Below, piece after piece: positions 17,032 to 26,289 of a stretch of 32,965 bases of DNA. Position 1 is the first letter of the stretch, and each line of letters starts with the position of its first letter. The translations under genes were made by a program, and so were the position numbers. The notes under the pieces are model-generated. The model ran no database searches. It saw nothing but the letters and a program-made list of their open reading frames with translations, and had not been told where the DNA came from. The DNA is from Symploca sp. SIO3C6 (GTDB taxonomy: Bacteria > Cyanobacteriota > Cyanobacteriia > Cyanobacteriales > Coleofasciculaceae). The DNA is taken from contig JAAHHJ010000048.1 in assembly GCA_010692425.1 (NCBI GenBank), forward strand, positions 5,621 to 38,585. Direction: 5' to 3'.

Positions 17032-18375
17032 ATGTTCAAAGAGGTCGAACAACAGTCTCCTCACCATGTTGTAATTGTGGGCGGCGGTTTTGGTGGGCTT
17101 TATGCAGCACAGACTCTTGCCAAAGCACCAGTAAAAGTTACACTAATTGATAAAAGAAACTTTCATGTGTTTCAGCCATTGCTTTACCAAGTTGCAACTG
17201 GCGGTTTATCTCCTGGTGATATTTCGTCACCAATAAGAGCGGTACTCAATCGCAACAAAAACACAGAAGTGCTGATGGGAGAGGTGATTAGTATTGACCC
17301 CAAACAGCAAACTGTAAAACTGCGACATAGAGAAATCAAATACGACTCACTAATTCTTGCCACTGGTGTTAGCCACCAATACTTTGGCAAAGATGAATGG
17401 GCCGATAAAGCTCCAGGATTGAAAACAGTGGAAGATGCTTTAGAAATGCGGCGTCGCATTTTTATTGCCTTTGAATCAGCAGAAAAGGAAACTAATGTAG
17501 AAAAGCGGAAGGCTTGGTTAACTTTTGTGTTGGTAGGAGGAGGCCCTGCTGGCGTTGAATTAGCCGGAGCATTAGGGGAACTAGCTCACGGTACCTTAAA
17601 AGAGGATTTCCGCAATATCGACACCTCCAAAGCCGAAATTATTCTGGTGCAAAGCCCGGATCGGATTTTGCCCACTTATCCACCACACCTGTCAGCAAAG
17701 GCTCAGCAATCCCTAGAGAGTTTAGGCGTCACAGTACGGACTGGTACTAAAGTTATTAACATTGAAAACAATCTCGTAACTGTACGCCAAGGTGATATTG
17801 TCGAACAAATCCCAACACGTACCATCCTCTGGGCAGCTGGGATGAAAGCATCTGGGATGGCCAATATACTCTCAGAATGCACTGGTGCAGAACTCGATAG
17901 GGGAGGAAGAGTAATTGTAAATCCAGAATTTAAAGTACCGGAATATGATAACATTTTCGTAATTGGTGACTTAGCCAATTACTCCCATCAAGACGGCAAG
18001 CCCTTGCCGGGAGTTGCTCCAGTTGCTATGCAAGCAGGACAGTATGTTGGTCACTTGATTAGAAAGCAGCTGAAGGGAAAAACTATGCGCCCCTTCCATT
18101 ATTTTGACTGGGGTAGCTTAGCAGTAATTGGAAAGCATGCGGCAGTAGTAGATTTTGGCTTTATCAAGTTCTCTGGTTTCCTCGCTTGGATTGTCTGGAT
18201 GTTTATTCACGTCTTCTACCTAATTGAATTTGACAACCAGTTAATTGTGATGATTCAGTGGGCTTGGAGTTACTTCACTCGTAGCAAGGGAGCTCGATTA
18301 ATTACTACTCCTGGAGAACATCCAATTATCCAGCTTGAAGACGATACTGATGTTCAGGAACCAGTTAAAGTGTAA
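17032..18375 (+). CDS. ndh: Type II NADH dehydrogenase (NAD(P)H:quinone oxidoreductase, non-proton-pumping)
   Basis: This 447-residue flavoprotein transfers electrons from NAD(P)H to quinone at the membrane. The FAD-binding GxGxxG is at 17-22 (VVIVGGGFGG), followed by the NFHVFQPLLYQVATGGLSPGDI block. The second dinucleotide site is FVLVGGGPAGVELAGALGE (about 165-185). The ATG motif ILWAAGMKASGM and the second FAD contact IFVIGDLANY complete the fold, as does the AVDFG-type segment. The C-terminal hydrophobic stretch AWIVWMFIHVFYLIEF is the usual membrane anchor. AAGGAA precedes the ATG by nine bases, so this start is well supported. The gene is convergent with the pentapeptide-repeat gene. 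Which cyanobacterial Ndb paralogue it is cannot be decided here. Confidence 0.92.
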   Translation: MFKEVEQQSPHHVVIVGGGFGGLYAAQTLAKAPVKVTLIDKRNFHVFQPLLYQVATGGLSPGDISSPIRAVLNRNKNTEVLMGEVISIDPKQQTVKLRHREIKYDSLILATGVSHQYFGKDEWADKAPGLKTVEDALEMRRRIFIAFESAEKETNVEKRKAWLTFVLVGGGPAGVELAGALGELAHGTLKEDFRNIDTSKAEIILVQSPDRILPTYPPHLSAKAQQSLESLGVTVRTGTKVINIENNLVTVRQGDIVEQIPTRTILWAAGMKASGMANILSECTGAELDRGGRVIVNPEFKVPEYDNIFVIGDLANYSHQDGKPLPGVAPVAMQAGQYVGHLIRKQLKGKTMRPFHYFDWGSLAVIGKHAAVVDFGFIKFSGFLAWIVWMFIHVFYLIEFDNQLIVMIQWAWSYFTRSKGARLITTPGEHPIIQLEDDTDVQEPVKV

Positions 18376-18393
18376 TTTAAGTTCATTAATTGG

Positions 18394-18429
18394 AAGTAAT
18401 AAGTAATAAGTAATAGGTAATAAGTAATA
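18394..18429 (+). repeat. Heptameric tandem repeat, AAGTAAT type (five units)
   Basis: AAGTAAT units follow one another just after the ndh stop, with one A-to-G change. The reverse complement occurs as a longer array at 18614-18666. Confidence 0.95.
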
Positions 18430-18613
18430 CCATTGCTCAAAAGTGGCTAGAGATATGAAGTAACTCTATATAACGGACTAATATCAACTAAGTCTCCAGT
18501 CATTTTTGAGAATTTGGTATAAACACTAGTAACATTTACCATTAAAGTTGATACATTATAGACAAGTAGTAGAAGAACTTGTATCAGGATTTTTGTGAAA
18601 TAGTACAAACTAT

Positions 18614-18666
18614 ACTTATTACTTATTACTTATTACTTATTACTTATTACTTATTACTTATTACTT
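18614..18666 (-). repeat. Heptameric tandem repeat, ACTTATT type (about 7.5 units)
   Basis: Perfect ACTTATT units, the complement of the array at 18394, end eight bases before the pentapeptide gene's stop. The two arrays are inverted, about 185 bases apart, and could pair over roughly 35 bases in RNA. Confidence 0.95.
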
Positions 18667-18674
18667 GCCGTTTT

Positions 18675-20570
18675 CTAATCAGGAAGCCCTTGTTCTTTTA
18701 AGACGAACGAGACTTCACAGCCTTGTTGAGACTTGGAACCATCAGGCATAATTGCACCGCATAAATTAGTGCCTTCCAGATTGGCACCCTCTAGGTTAGC
18801 ATCTTTGAGATTAGCGCCTCTGAGATTAGCACCTTCTAAATTAGCTCTCCCTAGATGAAAATTTTTGAGGTTTGCCTCTGTGAGGTTAGCGTGACTTAGA
18901 TTTTTATTTTTCAGGCTTTTATCCTTAATTTCATGAGTTTTATTCAGCACCTGCCACACTAACTTCCATTTTTCATGTAGATTAGTTTGAGAGTTAATTT
19001 TTACATCTTTCAAATAAGCCTGCTCTAAATTAGCATTCCTTAAGTTGGCACCCTCTAGATTAGCTCCTTCTAGATCAGTCTTTTCTAAATTAGCATTCTC
19101 TAATGTAAATTTTTTGAGATTTGCTTCTCTGAGATTGGCATAGCTTAAGTCCTTATTGTTCAGATTTTTATCCTTAATATCATTAGTTTTATTGAGAATT
19201 TGCCAAATTAACTTCCATTTTTCATGTAGATTAGTTTGAGAGTTAATTTTTACATCTTTCAAATAAGCATACTTTAACTTAGCATTCCTCAGATTTGTAC
19301 CCTCTAGATTGGCTGCAGTTAAATCAGCGCCGCTTAAATCAGCAGCAATCATTTTGGCATTGCTCAAATCAGCACACTTTTCTGAGTCGTTCCTTTTTTT
19401 CGGAGGAGTACACCTCAAATCTGCATAACTTAAATTAACTTCTTCTAGTTTGAAACCAGGAAATTTTGCAGATTTGAGATCAGCCGTGTTCAATCTAATT
19501 TTTGGGTCGTTTGCATTGATAAGTCCTGCTTCATGTAAAAACAGTACTAAACGTCCTTTGCGTTGTCCATCCCCTTGTAAACTTCTTAATGAAGTTAAGG
19601 TCATACCTCTTGCTATCGCTCTGACTTGATCTCCGGGCTCTGATTTATGTAATGAATCCTCTAAACCCTGGAATAACTCAATATCTTTGATCGAATTTAT
19701 ATAGTTTTCTAGAATTTCCTGATGCTCCTTTACTGTCGCAACCTCCTTTTGTGTGGTATTAATTCTCCTTTGAATAAAAAATACTGATAAACCTATTAAG
19801 AAAGGCAAAATTAATAATTCAATTAAAAACCATAAGGTTATTCTTTTTGGTGAACCTAGGCGATGATTATTTTGTGTTTTTAGGGAGCGGCTTTGTTGTT
19901 GGGTTGTTAAATTATTTTTATGGGCAATTTCAGGATCTTCTAATTTTTCTGATGAAGGTTTATATCCTTCACTAGATTCTGTTATTTTTTCTACAGTTGC
20001 GTTCGATTTAGTACTATTCCCTGTTGGTTCTACTGTCTGAAATTGCTCTAAAATCTCTGTCTGTGGAGATAATGTACTAGATAGTTGAGTAGTTTCTAGT
20101 TTCTGAGAGTGCATCTGAGTAACTTCAGCACTTTCTTGTTTCTCACTTGTAGTCTGAGAGCTATCTGTAAAAGTCAGTTGAGAGTGTTTTTTGTGGGGCA
20201 AAAAGTGCAATTTATTGTTTTCTTCGAGACTTGGTTCTATCAATTCTTCCTTGTCTACCCCTTCTCGTTTTGAATCAGGCTTTGTCAACATCTTCTCAGG
20301 AGCTTCTGTTATCTCTGGTTTTTGAGCAACAGTTTCTTCTAATTCAGAGTCTTCTTGATTTTTAGTCTGTGCCATTGTCGTCGTTTTAGATGTCTTAGTA
20401 AAGCCATCAAAGTGTTCATTACTTTCTGCCTCCTGTCCTGGATCTCTTGTATTTACTGTTAATTCATTGTTAAAAGTTAGTTGTTTTTCAAGGTTATCTA
20501 TGTTAAATACCTCGTTAAAAATAATCAAGAAAAGAATAATAAAAAATATGTAAAATAATATAACTTCCAT
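18675..20570 (-). CDS. Membrane-anchored pentapeptide-repeat protein
   Basis: This 631-residue protein has an N-terminal membrane segment (residues 3-19, ILFYIFFIILFLIIF), then a 220-residue Gln/Glu/Ser/Thr-rich linker, a second membrane segment (ITLWFLIELLILPFLIGLSVFFI, about 246-268), a short coiled-coil-like part (TTQKEVATVKEHQEILENY), and a C-terminal right-handed beta-helix of A(N/D)LxG pentapeptides. A 73-residue module with AYLKDVKINSQTNLHEKWKL followed by WQ(I/V)LNKT occurs twice, each copy breaking the helix at a similar point. The EKWKL-WQ element occurs in other cyanobacterial pentapeptide proteins as I remember them. The molecular role is unknown. No close neighbour suggests a pathway. 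Confidence 0.85.
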   Translation of the reverse strand: MEVILFYIFFIILFLIIFNEVFNIDNLEKQLTFNNELTVNTRDPGQEAESNEHFDGFTKTSKTTTMAQTKNQEDSELEETVAQKPEITEAPEKMLTKPDSKREGVDKEELIEPSLEENNKLHFLPHKKHSQLTFTDSSQTTSEKQESAEVTQMHSQKLETTQLSSTLSPQTEILEQFQTVEPTGNSTKSNATVEKITESSEGYKPSSEKLEDPEIAHKNNLTTQQQSRSLKTQNNHRLGSPKRITLWFLIELLILPFLIGLSVFFIQRRINTTQKEVATVKEHQEILENYINSIKDIELFQGLEDSLHKSEPGDQVRAIARGMTLTSLRSLQGDGQRKGRLVLFLHEAGLINANDPKIRLNTADLKSAKFPGFKLEEVNLSYADLRCTPPKKRNDSEKCADLSNAKMIAADLSGADLTAANLEGTNLRNAKLKYAYLKDVKINSQTNLHEKWKLIWQILNKTNDIKDKNLNNKDLSYANLREANLKKFTLENANLEKTDLEGANLEGANLRNANLEQAYLKDVKINSQTNLHEKWKLVWQVLNKTHEIKDKSLKNKNLSHANLTEANLKNFHLGRANLEGANLRGANLKDANLEGANLEGTNLCGAIMPDGSKSQQGCEVSFVLKEQGLPD

Positions 20571-20904
20571 GTTCTTTGCAAGAGTCAGTTAAAAAGTCCA
20601 AAATAACCAAGGAGTCAAAAATGTAGATACTTCCTCCTGTTACCTTTCTCCTTTTCACTGCTGTTGTCAGCAGCTGGTATAACTCACCCTAGTAAGTGAT
20701 CATCCCATGCAGTGAGCAACTTTTCCTAAATTAGAGCTGAGAGCAAAGCCAGTTTTACAGGCGCACCTGCAATCATGGTCATCTTTCTTTCTGCTGGAGA
20801 CTCCCGTTATACCCGTAGGCTTAACGGCAGGTTGTTGAGTGTTCCTCTTAGCTCTTTCCTTGGTAAATTAGAGACAGAATTCTTCCTAAAGTATAGCGAT
20901 TGCC
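20571..20904. other. Divergent intergenic region between pentapeptide and Uma2 genes
   Basis: It should hold both promoters. Only a six-base hairpin, CCGTTA/TAACGG (about 20812-20835), is noticeable. No gene seen. Confidence 0.45.
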
Positions 20905-21465
20905 ATGATAACCTCTGAACAAGTTCGCTGGACTGTCGCTGATTTAGAACTATTTCCAGAAGATGGAAAACGTTATGAAATTATTGATGGAAAACTGATT
21001 GTGACGAGAGCGCCACATTGGAAGCATCAAGAAGTTGCAGGTAATGTTTATGCTAAGTTACAGGCTTGGTCACGTCAGACTGGTAAGGGAAGAGCTGCAA
21101 TCGCACCTGGGATTATTTTTTCAGAAACAGATAGTGTAATTCCTGATGTAGTTTGGGCTAGTAGCCAATGCCTTGAGGAGTCTCTAGACGACTCTGGACA
21201 CTTAACAAATGCTCCTGAATTGACAATTGAGGTGTTATCGAAAAGTAACAAAGACCGACAACGCGATTTCGAGTTAAAGCTCAAACTCTATTCTACTCAG
21301 GGAGTACAAGAATACTCGATTGTGGATTATCAAAAGCAAGAGATTAAAGTTTATCGTCGCCAACAGGCAGTTTTGAAGCTGGCAAGGACACTATTTGGGC
21401 AAGATAAACTTACAACTGTACTTTTACCTGGATTTAGTTGTGTGGTAGAGGATTTATTTCAATAA
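20905..21465 (+). CDS. Uma2 family (DUF820) restriction-endonuclease-like protein
   Basis: The 186-residue protein has the family layout: an N-terminal helix with VADLELFPEDGKRYEIIDGKLIV, HQEVAGNVYAKL, the first acidic motif IPDVVWA, then LTIEVLSKSNKDRQRDFELKLKLY with the Glu and downstream Lys of a PD-(D/E)xK-like fold, and YSIVDYQKQEIKVYR. Uma2 proteins are very numerous in cyanobacteria; their targets are mostly unknown. It is a single gene with no partner visible, and its 3' end faces chlD. About 20% identity to the other Uma2 gene at 24604 is my impression by eye, so they are not recent duplicates. Confidence 0.85.
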   Translation: MITSEQVRWTVADLELFPEDGKRYEIIDGKLIVTRAPHWKHQEVAGNVYAKLQAWSRQTGKGRAAIAPGIIFSETDSVIPDVVWASSQCLEESLDDSGHLTNAPELTIEVLSKSNKDRQRDFELKLKLYSTQGVQEYSIVDYQKQEIKVYRRQQAVLKLARTLFGQDKLTTVLLPGFSCVVEDLFQ

Positions 21466-21540
21466 AGTTACCCTCCAACTGCTGAAGAGCAACTTTCGCA
21501 ATCAACTCTCAATACCAGCTTTCGTCAACTCCTAGAATAC

Positions 21541-23562
21541 TCACCGAGATTTTAGATCTGCGATCGCATTTTTAGTCATCGCCGCAATTGCACTATCTGT
21601 CGCCTTAGGTAAATGATAGTATTTCCCACCTGCATGCTTTGCCAACTCCTTCGCAAAGCCAGTAGAAATAAACTTATTTTCAGTATCAATTACTAATAAC
21701 TGAATTCCCAAAGCTCTAATCCGATCCGCAATTTCCAATAATTCTCCCTTAATATCCGGCTTTTCTCCTTCCGGCAAGGGTTCACCCAAAGAACGAGCTA
21801 GGGGAATGTTACCACGCCCATCAGTAATTGCCACAATCACCACTTGACCAATATCTCCAGACATCTGAGCATTCATTCCGACTCTAACTGCCTGTGTTAA
21901 GCCGTGAGCTAGGGGCGAGCCACCACCGCAAGGCATGCGCTCCAAACGCCCCCTTGCCAAGGCAATCGAGCGAGTGGGCGGCAGTAACACCTCTGCTTGT
22001 TCCCCCCGAAAGGGAATTAGCGATACTTGGTCACGGTTTTGGTAGGCTTCTGTTAGTAACTGCATTACCGCTCCCTTAGCTGATTGCATCCGATTCAAAG
22101 CCATCGAGCCAGAAGCATCTACTACAAAAACCACCAAAGAACCAGCTTTACGAGCTAATCTCTTGGAGCGCAAATCTCCCTGTTCGATAATCACTCGACG
22201 TCCTGGTTGACGCTTTCTACGTGCCTTCTGGTAAGGAGCAGCAGCTCTAAGAGTCGCATCAACAGCAATGCGCCTTACTTTCCCCTTCGGTAGCATTGGC
22301 TTGACATAGCGTCCTCGATCTTCTGAGAAAATGATGCTACGTGTCCCCGACTTACCTTGTCGGTGTGCCTTCTGGGCAAAGTAAAGCACGCTTGGATCCA
22401 GGATAACCCCTTCCGGGTCAAAGACAAACTCTTCTGGGATTGCGGGGGGTTCGTGATCCTGCTCTTCTGGATTATCTTCTTCTTGCTCCTCCTGCTCCTC
22501 CTGCTCTTGTGGGGATTGATCCTGAGGCGGTGGTGGTGGCGGTGGTGGCTGCTCTTCCGGAGGCGTCTGCACAATAGTTGAGCGTGGTACAATCACCAAT
22601 TCCACAGCTTTACGCAAATCTTCAGGATTGATTGTTTGACGTCCATCCAGAGCAGCTGCGGCTTTAGCAACTCGCAGAGCAAATAGTTCAGCACGATGTC
22701 CTTGTACACCACCTCGGATTGCTTCATCAACGAGATAAGCAATTTGCTCGTGGGCGATGTGAACATCTTGGAGCCATTCCCGCGCCAAGATAATCTCCGT
22801 CTTCAGATTATCGAGGTCTTCGTTATATTGTTCTAGAAACTGCTGAGGAGACTTAGCATATTCGATCGCTTGATCTACTGCCTGCACTCGTTGATCCAAG
22901 CTCAAGACACCATCGGCAGAGAGAGTAATAGCAATTCTGTCGAGTAAATGTTCCCGCAGTGGTCCTTCTTCCGGGTTATAAGTAGCAATTAATAGTGGTT
23001 TACAAGGGTGTTGAAAGCTAATGCCCTCTCGTTCAATTCGGTTGCGCCCTTCCGTGAGAACACTAAGCAATTGGTTGGCAATTTGGTCATCGAGCAGGTT
23101 AATTTCATCTATATAGAGAACACCACGGTGTGCTTGTGCCAAAAGTCCTGGTTGAAATATGGGTTCCCCCTGCTTAACAGACTCTTCAACATCCACTGAA
23201 CCCAGAAGCCGATCCTCTGTCACACCCAAGGGAATTTGTACAAAGGGGGCTCTAATCACTTCCATGGGAAGGTTATCTAGATCTATTCCACCATAGAGAG
23301 CTTGGGTCTGATTATCCCACTCTTCGGAGGAGCTTGGGTTACAATTGCAAAGAGTACCTTTAACTACCTCAATTGGTGGCAACAAAGCATGAATAGCTCT
23401 AGCCATAACTGATTTAGCAGTACCACGACGCCCAGAGATTGCCACCCCTCCTAATCCAGGATCCACTGCTGCTAGCAACAGAGCAAGTTTAATTGCCTCC
23501 TGTCCGACTACAGCAGTAAGAGGAAAGGTTAGGCTTTCAGGTTTAGTAGTTAGTGTAGGCAT
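21541..23562 (-). CDS. chlD: Magnesium chelatase subunit D
   Basis: ChlD works with ChlI and ChlH to insert Mg into protoporphyrin IX, the first committed step of chlorophyll synthesis. The protein has 673 residues. The AAA+ domain (1-330) has a P-loop-like [19 protein letters not shown] (Walker B) and the [19 protein letters not shown] segment. A Pro-rich then Glu/Gln-rich linker spans about 335-385. The C-terminal von Willebrand A domain has the MIDAS motif DASGS at 482-486, with ITDGRGN later. The proline and acidic runs are normal for the family. It is the third gene of a probable minus-strand group with the two small genes upstream (64- and 36-base gaps). Confidence 0.95.
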   Translation of the reverse strand: MPTLTTKPESLTFPLTAVVGQEAIKLALLLAAVDPGLGGVAISGRRGTAKSVMARAIHALLPPIEVVKGTLCNCNPSSSEEWDNQTQALYGGIDLDNLPMEVIRAPFVQIPLGVTEDRLLGSVDVEESVKQGEPIFQPGLLAQAHRGVLYIDEINLLDDQIANQLLSVLTEGRNRIEREGISFQHPCKPLLIATYNPEEGPLREHLLDRIAITLSADGVLSLDQRVQAVDQAIEYAKSPQQFLEQYNEDLDNLKTEIILAREWLQDVHIAHEQIAYLVDEAIRGGVQGHRAELFALRVAKAAAALDGRQTINPEDLRKAVELVIVPRSTIVQTPPEEQPPPPPPPPQDQSPQEQEEQEEQEEDNPEEQDHEPPAIPEEFVFDPEGVILDPSVLYFAQKAHRQGKSGTRSIIFSEDRGRYVKPMLPKGKVRRIAVDATLRAAAPYQKARRKRQPGRRVIIEQGDLRSKRLARKAGSLVVFVVDASGSMALNRMQSAKGAVMQLLTEAYQNRDQVSLIPFRGEQAEVLLPPTRSIALARGRLERMPCGGGSPLAHGLTQAVRVGMNAQMSGDIGQVVIVAITDGRGNIPLARSLGEPLPEGEKPDIKGELLEIADRIRALGIQLLVIDTENKFISTGFAKELAKHAGGKYYHLPKATDSAIAAMTKNAIADLKSR

Positions 23563-23626
23563 AGTTTTAATTTTTGCTCTGTGGCGGCCGATTAGCTACC
23601 CTGGCTAGTTACCTTATTCAATCGTG

Positions 23627-23809
23627 CTAACATCCTAGTTCTAATTCTGCTGATGGTTCCACAAACATCGACTGCTGCCTAATTTCCGGCGACGAAGTGG
23701 CAACCAGTTCAACTTGCTCTAAGAGCGTTTGAGCCTCAAGATCTCCATTGCTAGCCCGTTGCTTGAGGTAGAGCTTTAGTTCGTTAATGAGGGCAGTGGG
23801 AAGGTTCAT
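23627..23809 (-). CDS. Small conserved-looking protein upstream of chlD
   Basis: The 60-residue product MNLPTALINELKLYLKQRAS...DLEAQTLLEQVELVATSS is probably helical, with no membrane segment. The start ATG is preceded by GGAACTGATCGAAG, which contains a loose Shine-Dalgarno. It sits between a membrane protein gene and chlD on the same strand with short gaps, so co-transcription is likely. I do not recognise a family. Its link to chlorophyll synthesis is only positional. Confidence 0.6.
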   Translation of the reverse strand: MNLPTALINELKLYLKQRASNGDLEAQTLLEQVELVATSSPEIRQQSMFVEPSAELELGC

Positions 23810-23845
23810 CTTCGATCAGTTCCTAAAACAACTTTTGCTGCGCCG

Positions 23846-24259
23846 TTATCGATGGCAAATCCACTTCCACAAGGGGTGAGTTGGTCCCTGCTTGCAAATC
23901 CGACGCACCCTTTCCTCCAGACGTTTTCGCTCTGGCAGTGGCATTCCCCATAAAATATTTCGGCTCTGCCAGACCAAGACTGAGGCAGTCATACCAACAC
24001 AGGTAGCAATACCAATTGCAGGTAAGCAGTTGTAGATAATACCATACCGCAATGCTGCCCAGGTAAAGTGCGATCGCAACAAAGAAATTTCATAACGCCA
24101 ACCCCAAAGACTCAAAGGTGCAAGAGTCATCCAGAGGATAAGTACTAGCAGCCACCGACTGCAAACATTCAGCTGGTGTAATCGCTCCACCTGTACCTTG
24201 AAAATTGATTCAAGTTCCCGCTTGCTGGTGTAGTTTGTTTGGGCATCTGGCTGCTCCAT
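23846..24259 (-). CDS. Hypothetical membrane protein, first gene of the chlD group
   Basis: The 137-residue protein has two hydrophobic helices (about 38-54, WLLVLILWMTLAPLSLWGW, and 75-97, YNCLPAIGIATCVGMTASVLVW), a charged N-terminus and a basic C-terminal tail (ERKRLEERVRRICKQGP). I do not recognise the family, but the sequence looks like a real protein and the 36-base gap to the next gene suggests an operon. Function unknown. Confidence 0.65.
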   Translation of the reverse strand: MEQPDAQTNYTSKRELESIFKVQVERLHQLNVCSRWLLVLILWMTLAPLSLWGWRYEISLLRSHFTWAALRYGIIYNCLPAIGIATCVGMTASVLVWQSRNILWGMPLPERKRLEERVRRICKQGPTHPLWKWICHR

Positions 24260-24603
24260 GAGCTTTTTTGCCTCTTCCTTATGATCTTAAGGATCAGATT
24301 TTTCCACAGGAATCAGTTCCGGGGCATATAGTATACCCCAATGTGACATACTTCCAGCATCAAACAATTATTATACTTCTTGCAAAAGTCTGTAAAAAGG
24401 AAAATCTCGGGTTTAGTTCTTCAACCAAGCCTAAACTCAGGCTAATTTTGGCTTGGAAAACACTTCCTAAGCCCTTTGGGCTAATCACATATGCAGGACA
24501 CTGGCTAAAAGGCAACTGCTAGTGCAAAAATATATATATCGACAACCCTCACGCCTTCAAGCTGAGAAGTGTCAGGCGATGTAGGCAAAATCTCTATTTT
24601 CTG
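24260..24603. other. Divergent intergenic region
   Basis: It separates the minus-strand chlD group from a plus-strand Uma2 gene. A frame at 24268-24522 has no start signal and no protein-like pattern. GCCCTTTGGGC near 24470 is a minor palindrome. Otherwise nothing is seen. Confidence 0.5.
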
Positions 24604-25155
24604 ATGCCTTCTGTTACAACTCTGACAAGCTTTGACCTAGAAAAACTACAATTGGAGCATCCTGAATATCGCATGGAGTTGGTAGACGGGAGTATCGTGG
24701 TTATGAGTCCATCAGGTTATGAGTCAGATGAAGTAGCAGCAGAATTTGTAGCCCAGCTACGCAATTGGGTTAGACCTCGCAAATTAGGACGTGTAACTGG
24801 TGCTGCTGCTGGCTTTGACCTTCCCAATTCCAATGTAAGAGCGCCTGATGTTTCTTTTGTTGTCGCAGAGCGATTACGGAAAAGTCCTCGTTCTTTTGCT
24901 CAACTGGCTCCCGATTTAATGATTGAAGTTAAATCTCCCAGTGATGCTCTAAAATCTCTGAGGGAAAAGATCAAAGAATTCCTTGCCCAAGGGACAAAAG
25001 TAGGTATCTTGGTTAACCCAGAACAACATACCCTAGAGATTTATCAACTCAACTCCGAAGTAGTTATTTTAAGTGATGGGGATGTTTTGAGAGTTCCTGA
25101 TTTGCTCCCCGGTTGGGAAGTCGCCATTTCCGATTTGTGGCCCCTAGAATTTTAA
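24604..25155 (+). CDS. Uma2 family (DUF820) restriction-endonuclease-like protein
   Basis: The 183-residue protein carries the Uma2 pattern: LEHPEYRMELVDGSIVVMSPSG, GRVTGAAAGFDLPN, APDVSFV, then DLMIEVKSPSDALKSLREKIKEFLAQG with a complete ExK, and GILVNPEQHTLEIYQ. The PD plus ExK arrangement fits a PD-(D/E)xK nuclease fold. It is a different subgroup from the gene at 20905, which has EVL in the same place. No toxin-antitoxin-like partner is visible. Its target is unknown. Confidence 0.87.
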   Translation: MPSVTTLTSFDLEKLQLEHPEYRMELVDGSIVVMSPSGYESDEVAAEFVAQLRNWVRPRKLGRVTGAAAGFDLPNSNVRAPDVSFVVAERLRKSPRSFAQLAPDLMIEVKSPSDALKSLREKIKEFLAQGTKVGILVNPEQHTLEIYQLNSEVVILSDGDVLRVPDLLPGWEVAISDLWPLEF

Positions 25156-25256
25156 GATCGATTTTGCGCCAATTATTCAAAGATAACGGTAGGAATCCAA
25201 TCCCTAAACAAGGGTGAGGATCGATAGCAGCGCCAGCGAATAGTTTATCAAAATAC

Positions 25257-25302
25257 TCCCCCCATCTCCCCATCTCCCCATCTATCCATCTCCCCATCTA
25301 TC
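25257..25302. repeat. CCCCATCT short tandem repeat at the secF 3' end
   Basis: CCCCATCT-like octamers and TATCCATCT variants repeat about five times. The array overlaps the secF stop codon (25298-25300), so the last bases of secF lie inside it. Confidence 0.85.
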
Positions 25303-26275
25303 CTTCATCGGAGAATTCAGCTTCTATCACTGACTCTGTTACAGGAAGAAGTTGAGATTTACCAGTGCTAGTTCTCCACAAAGCTAGCAGCGTACTGGCA
25401 ATAAAAATACTTGAATAGGCTCCTGCCGTGAAACCAATCATCAGCGCCAGAGCAAAGTACTTCAGGGTTTCTCCCCCAAACAGGAAGATTGCCACTAGAG
25501 GCAGTACTGTAGTTAAAGTGGTAATAATTGACCTTCCCAGAGTTTGATTGACTGCATTCTCCACAATCTGGTTAATATGTTCCCCTGGACTGAGCTTAAT
25601 AACCTCACGTACTCGGTCATAAATTACTACAGTATCGTTGACAGAAAAACCAATAATCGTTAGTAGGGCAACAACAAATAGACTATTGACTTCCACACCC
25701 AGCACCAAGCCCAGGATCGAGAAAATGCCAATGGCGATTAAAACATCGTGGAGCAAGGCAACAAAGGCAAATAAGGCATAGTCAAATTGGAAGCGGATTG
25801 AGAGATAGATAAAAATGCCCGCCAATGCCAGAATTAAAGCCAGTAAACCAGAAACAAGCAGCTGCTGTCCTAAGGTTGGTCCAACTGTATCAATTTGAGC
25901 AGATTGAGGATCAAAAGTGCCTATTTTCTCACTCAAGGCAGTTTGCAACTGGGTGCGCTCTTCAACATCTAGTGTCTTAGTTCTAATGGTTAGAGCCTGT
26001 TGATCCTTGCCTAAAATCTGGATACTACTGTTACCCAAATTTTGCCCATTCATCACCTCTCGAACCACTGCCAAGTCAATTGGTTGCTCACAGTTTTCTG
26101 CTTGAGTACACTCTCTCTCCAATTGCAGCCTGGTGCCACCAACAAAATCTAAACCCAGGCGCAACGGCGCTCCCAATTGAGCTACAGAAATTGCCATTGC
26201 GATTAAGCCAGCCAGGATAATTGCCCCAGAGAGGCCCCACCAGAGTGAACGCTGTTTGATGAGATTAAGTTTCAT
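25298..26275 (-). CDS. secF: Protein translocase subunit SecF
   Basis: SecF partners SecD in the SecDF complex, which uses the proton gradient to help pull proteins through SecYEG. The first membrane helix is followed by [14 protein letters not shown], the SecF signature. A periplasmic/lumenal domain comes next, and then five membrane helices including the conserved [10 protein letters not shown] and [16 protein letters not shown] region. I chose the ATG at 26275 because GGAGG sits seven bases before it; the ATG at 26281 (two residues longer) is only one base from that Shine-Dalgarno. It lies 14 bases after secD. The 3' end runs into a short tandem repeat. Confidence 0.93.
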   Translation of the reverse strand: MKLNLIKQRSLWWGLSGAIILAGLIAMAISVAQLGAPLRLGLDFVGGTRLQLERECTQAENCEQPIDLAVVREVMNGQNLGNSSIQILGKDQQALTIRTKTLDVEERTQLQTALSEKIGTFDPQSAQIDTVGPTLGQQLLVSGLLALILALAGIFIYLSIRFQFDYALFAFVALLHDVLIAIGIFSILGLVLGVEVNSLFVVALLTIIGFSVNDTVVIYDRVREVIKLSPGEHINQIVENAVNQTLGRSIITTLTTVLPLVAIFLFGGETLKYFALALMIGFTAGAYSSIFIASTLLALWRTSTGKSQLLPVTESVIEAEFSDEG

Positions 26276-26289
26276 AGCCATGCCTCCAC

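Noticed and set aside
18394-18666. CRISPR array
   Set aside because: The heptamers are contiguous with no spacers, and no cas gene is present.
24268-24522. 84-codon frame on the plus strand
   Set aside because: No Shine-Dalgarno, no recognisable motif, and it lies in a divergent promoter region.
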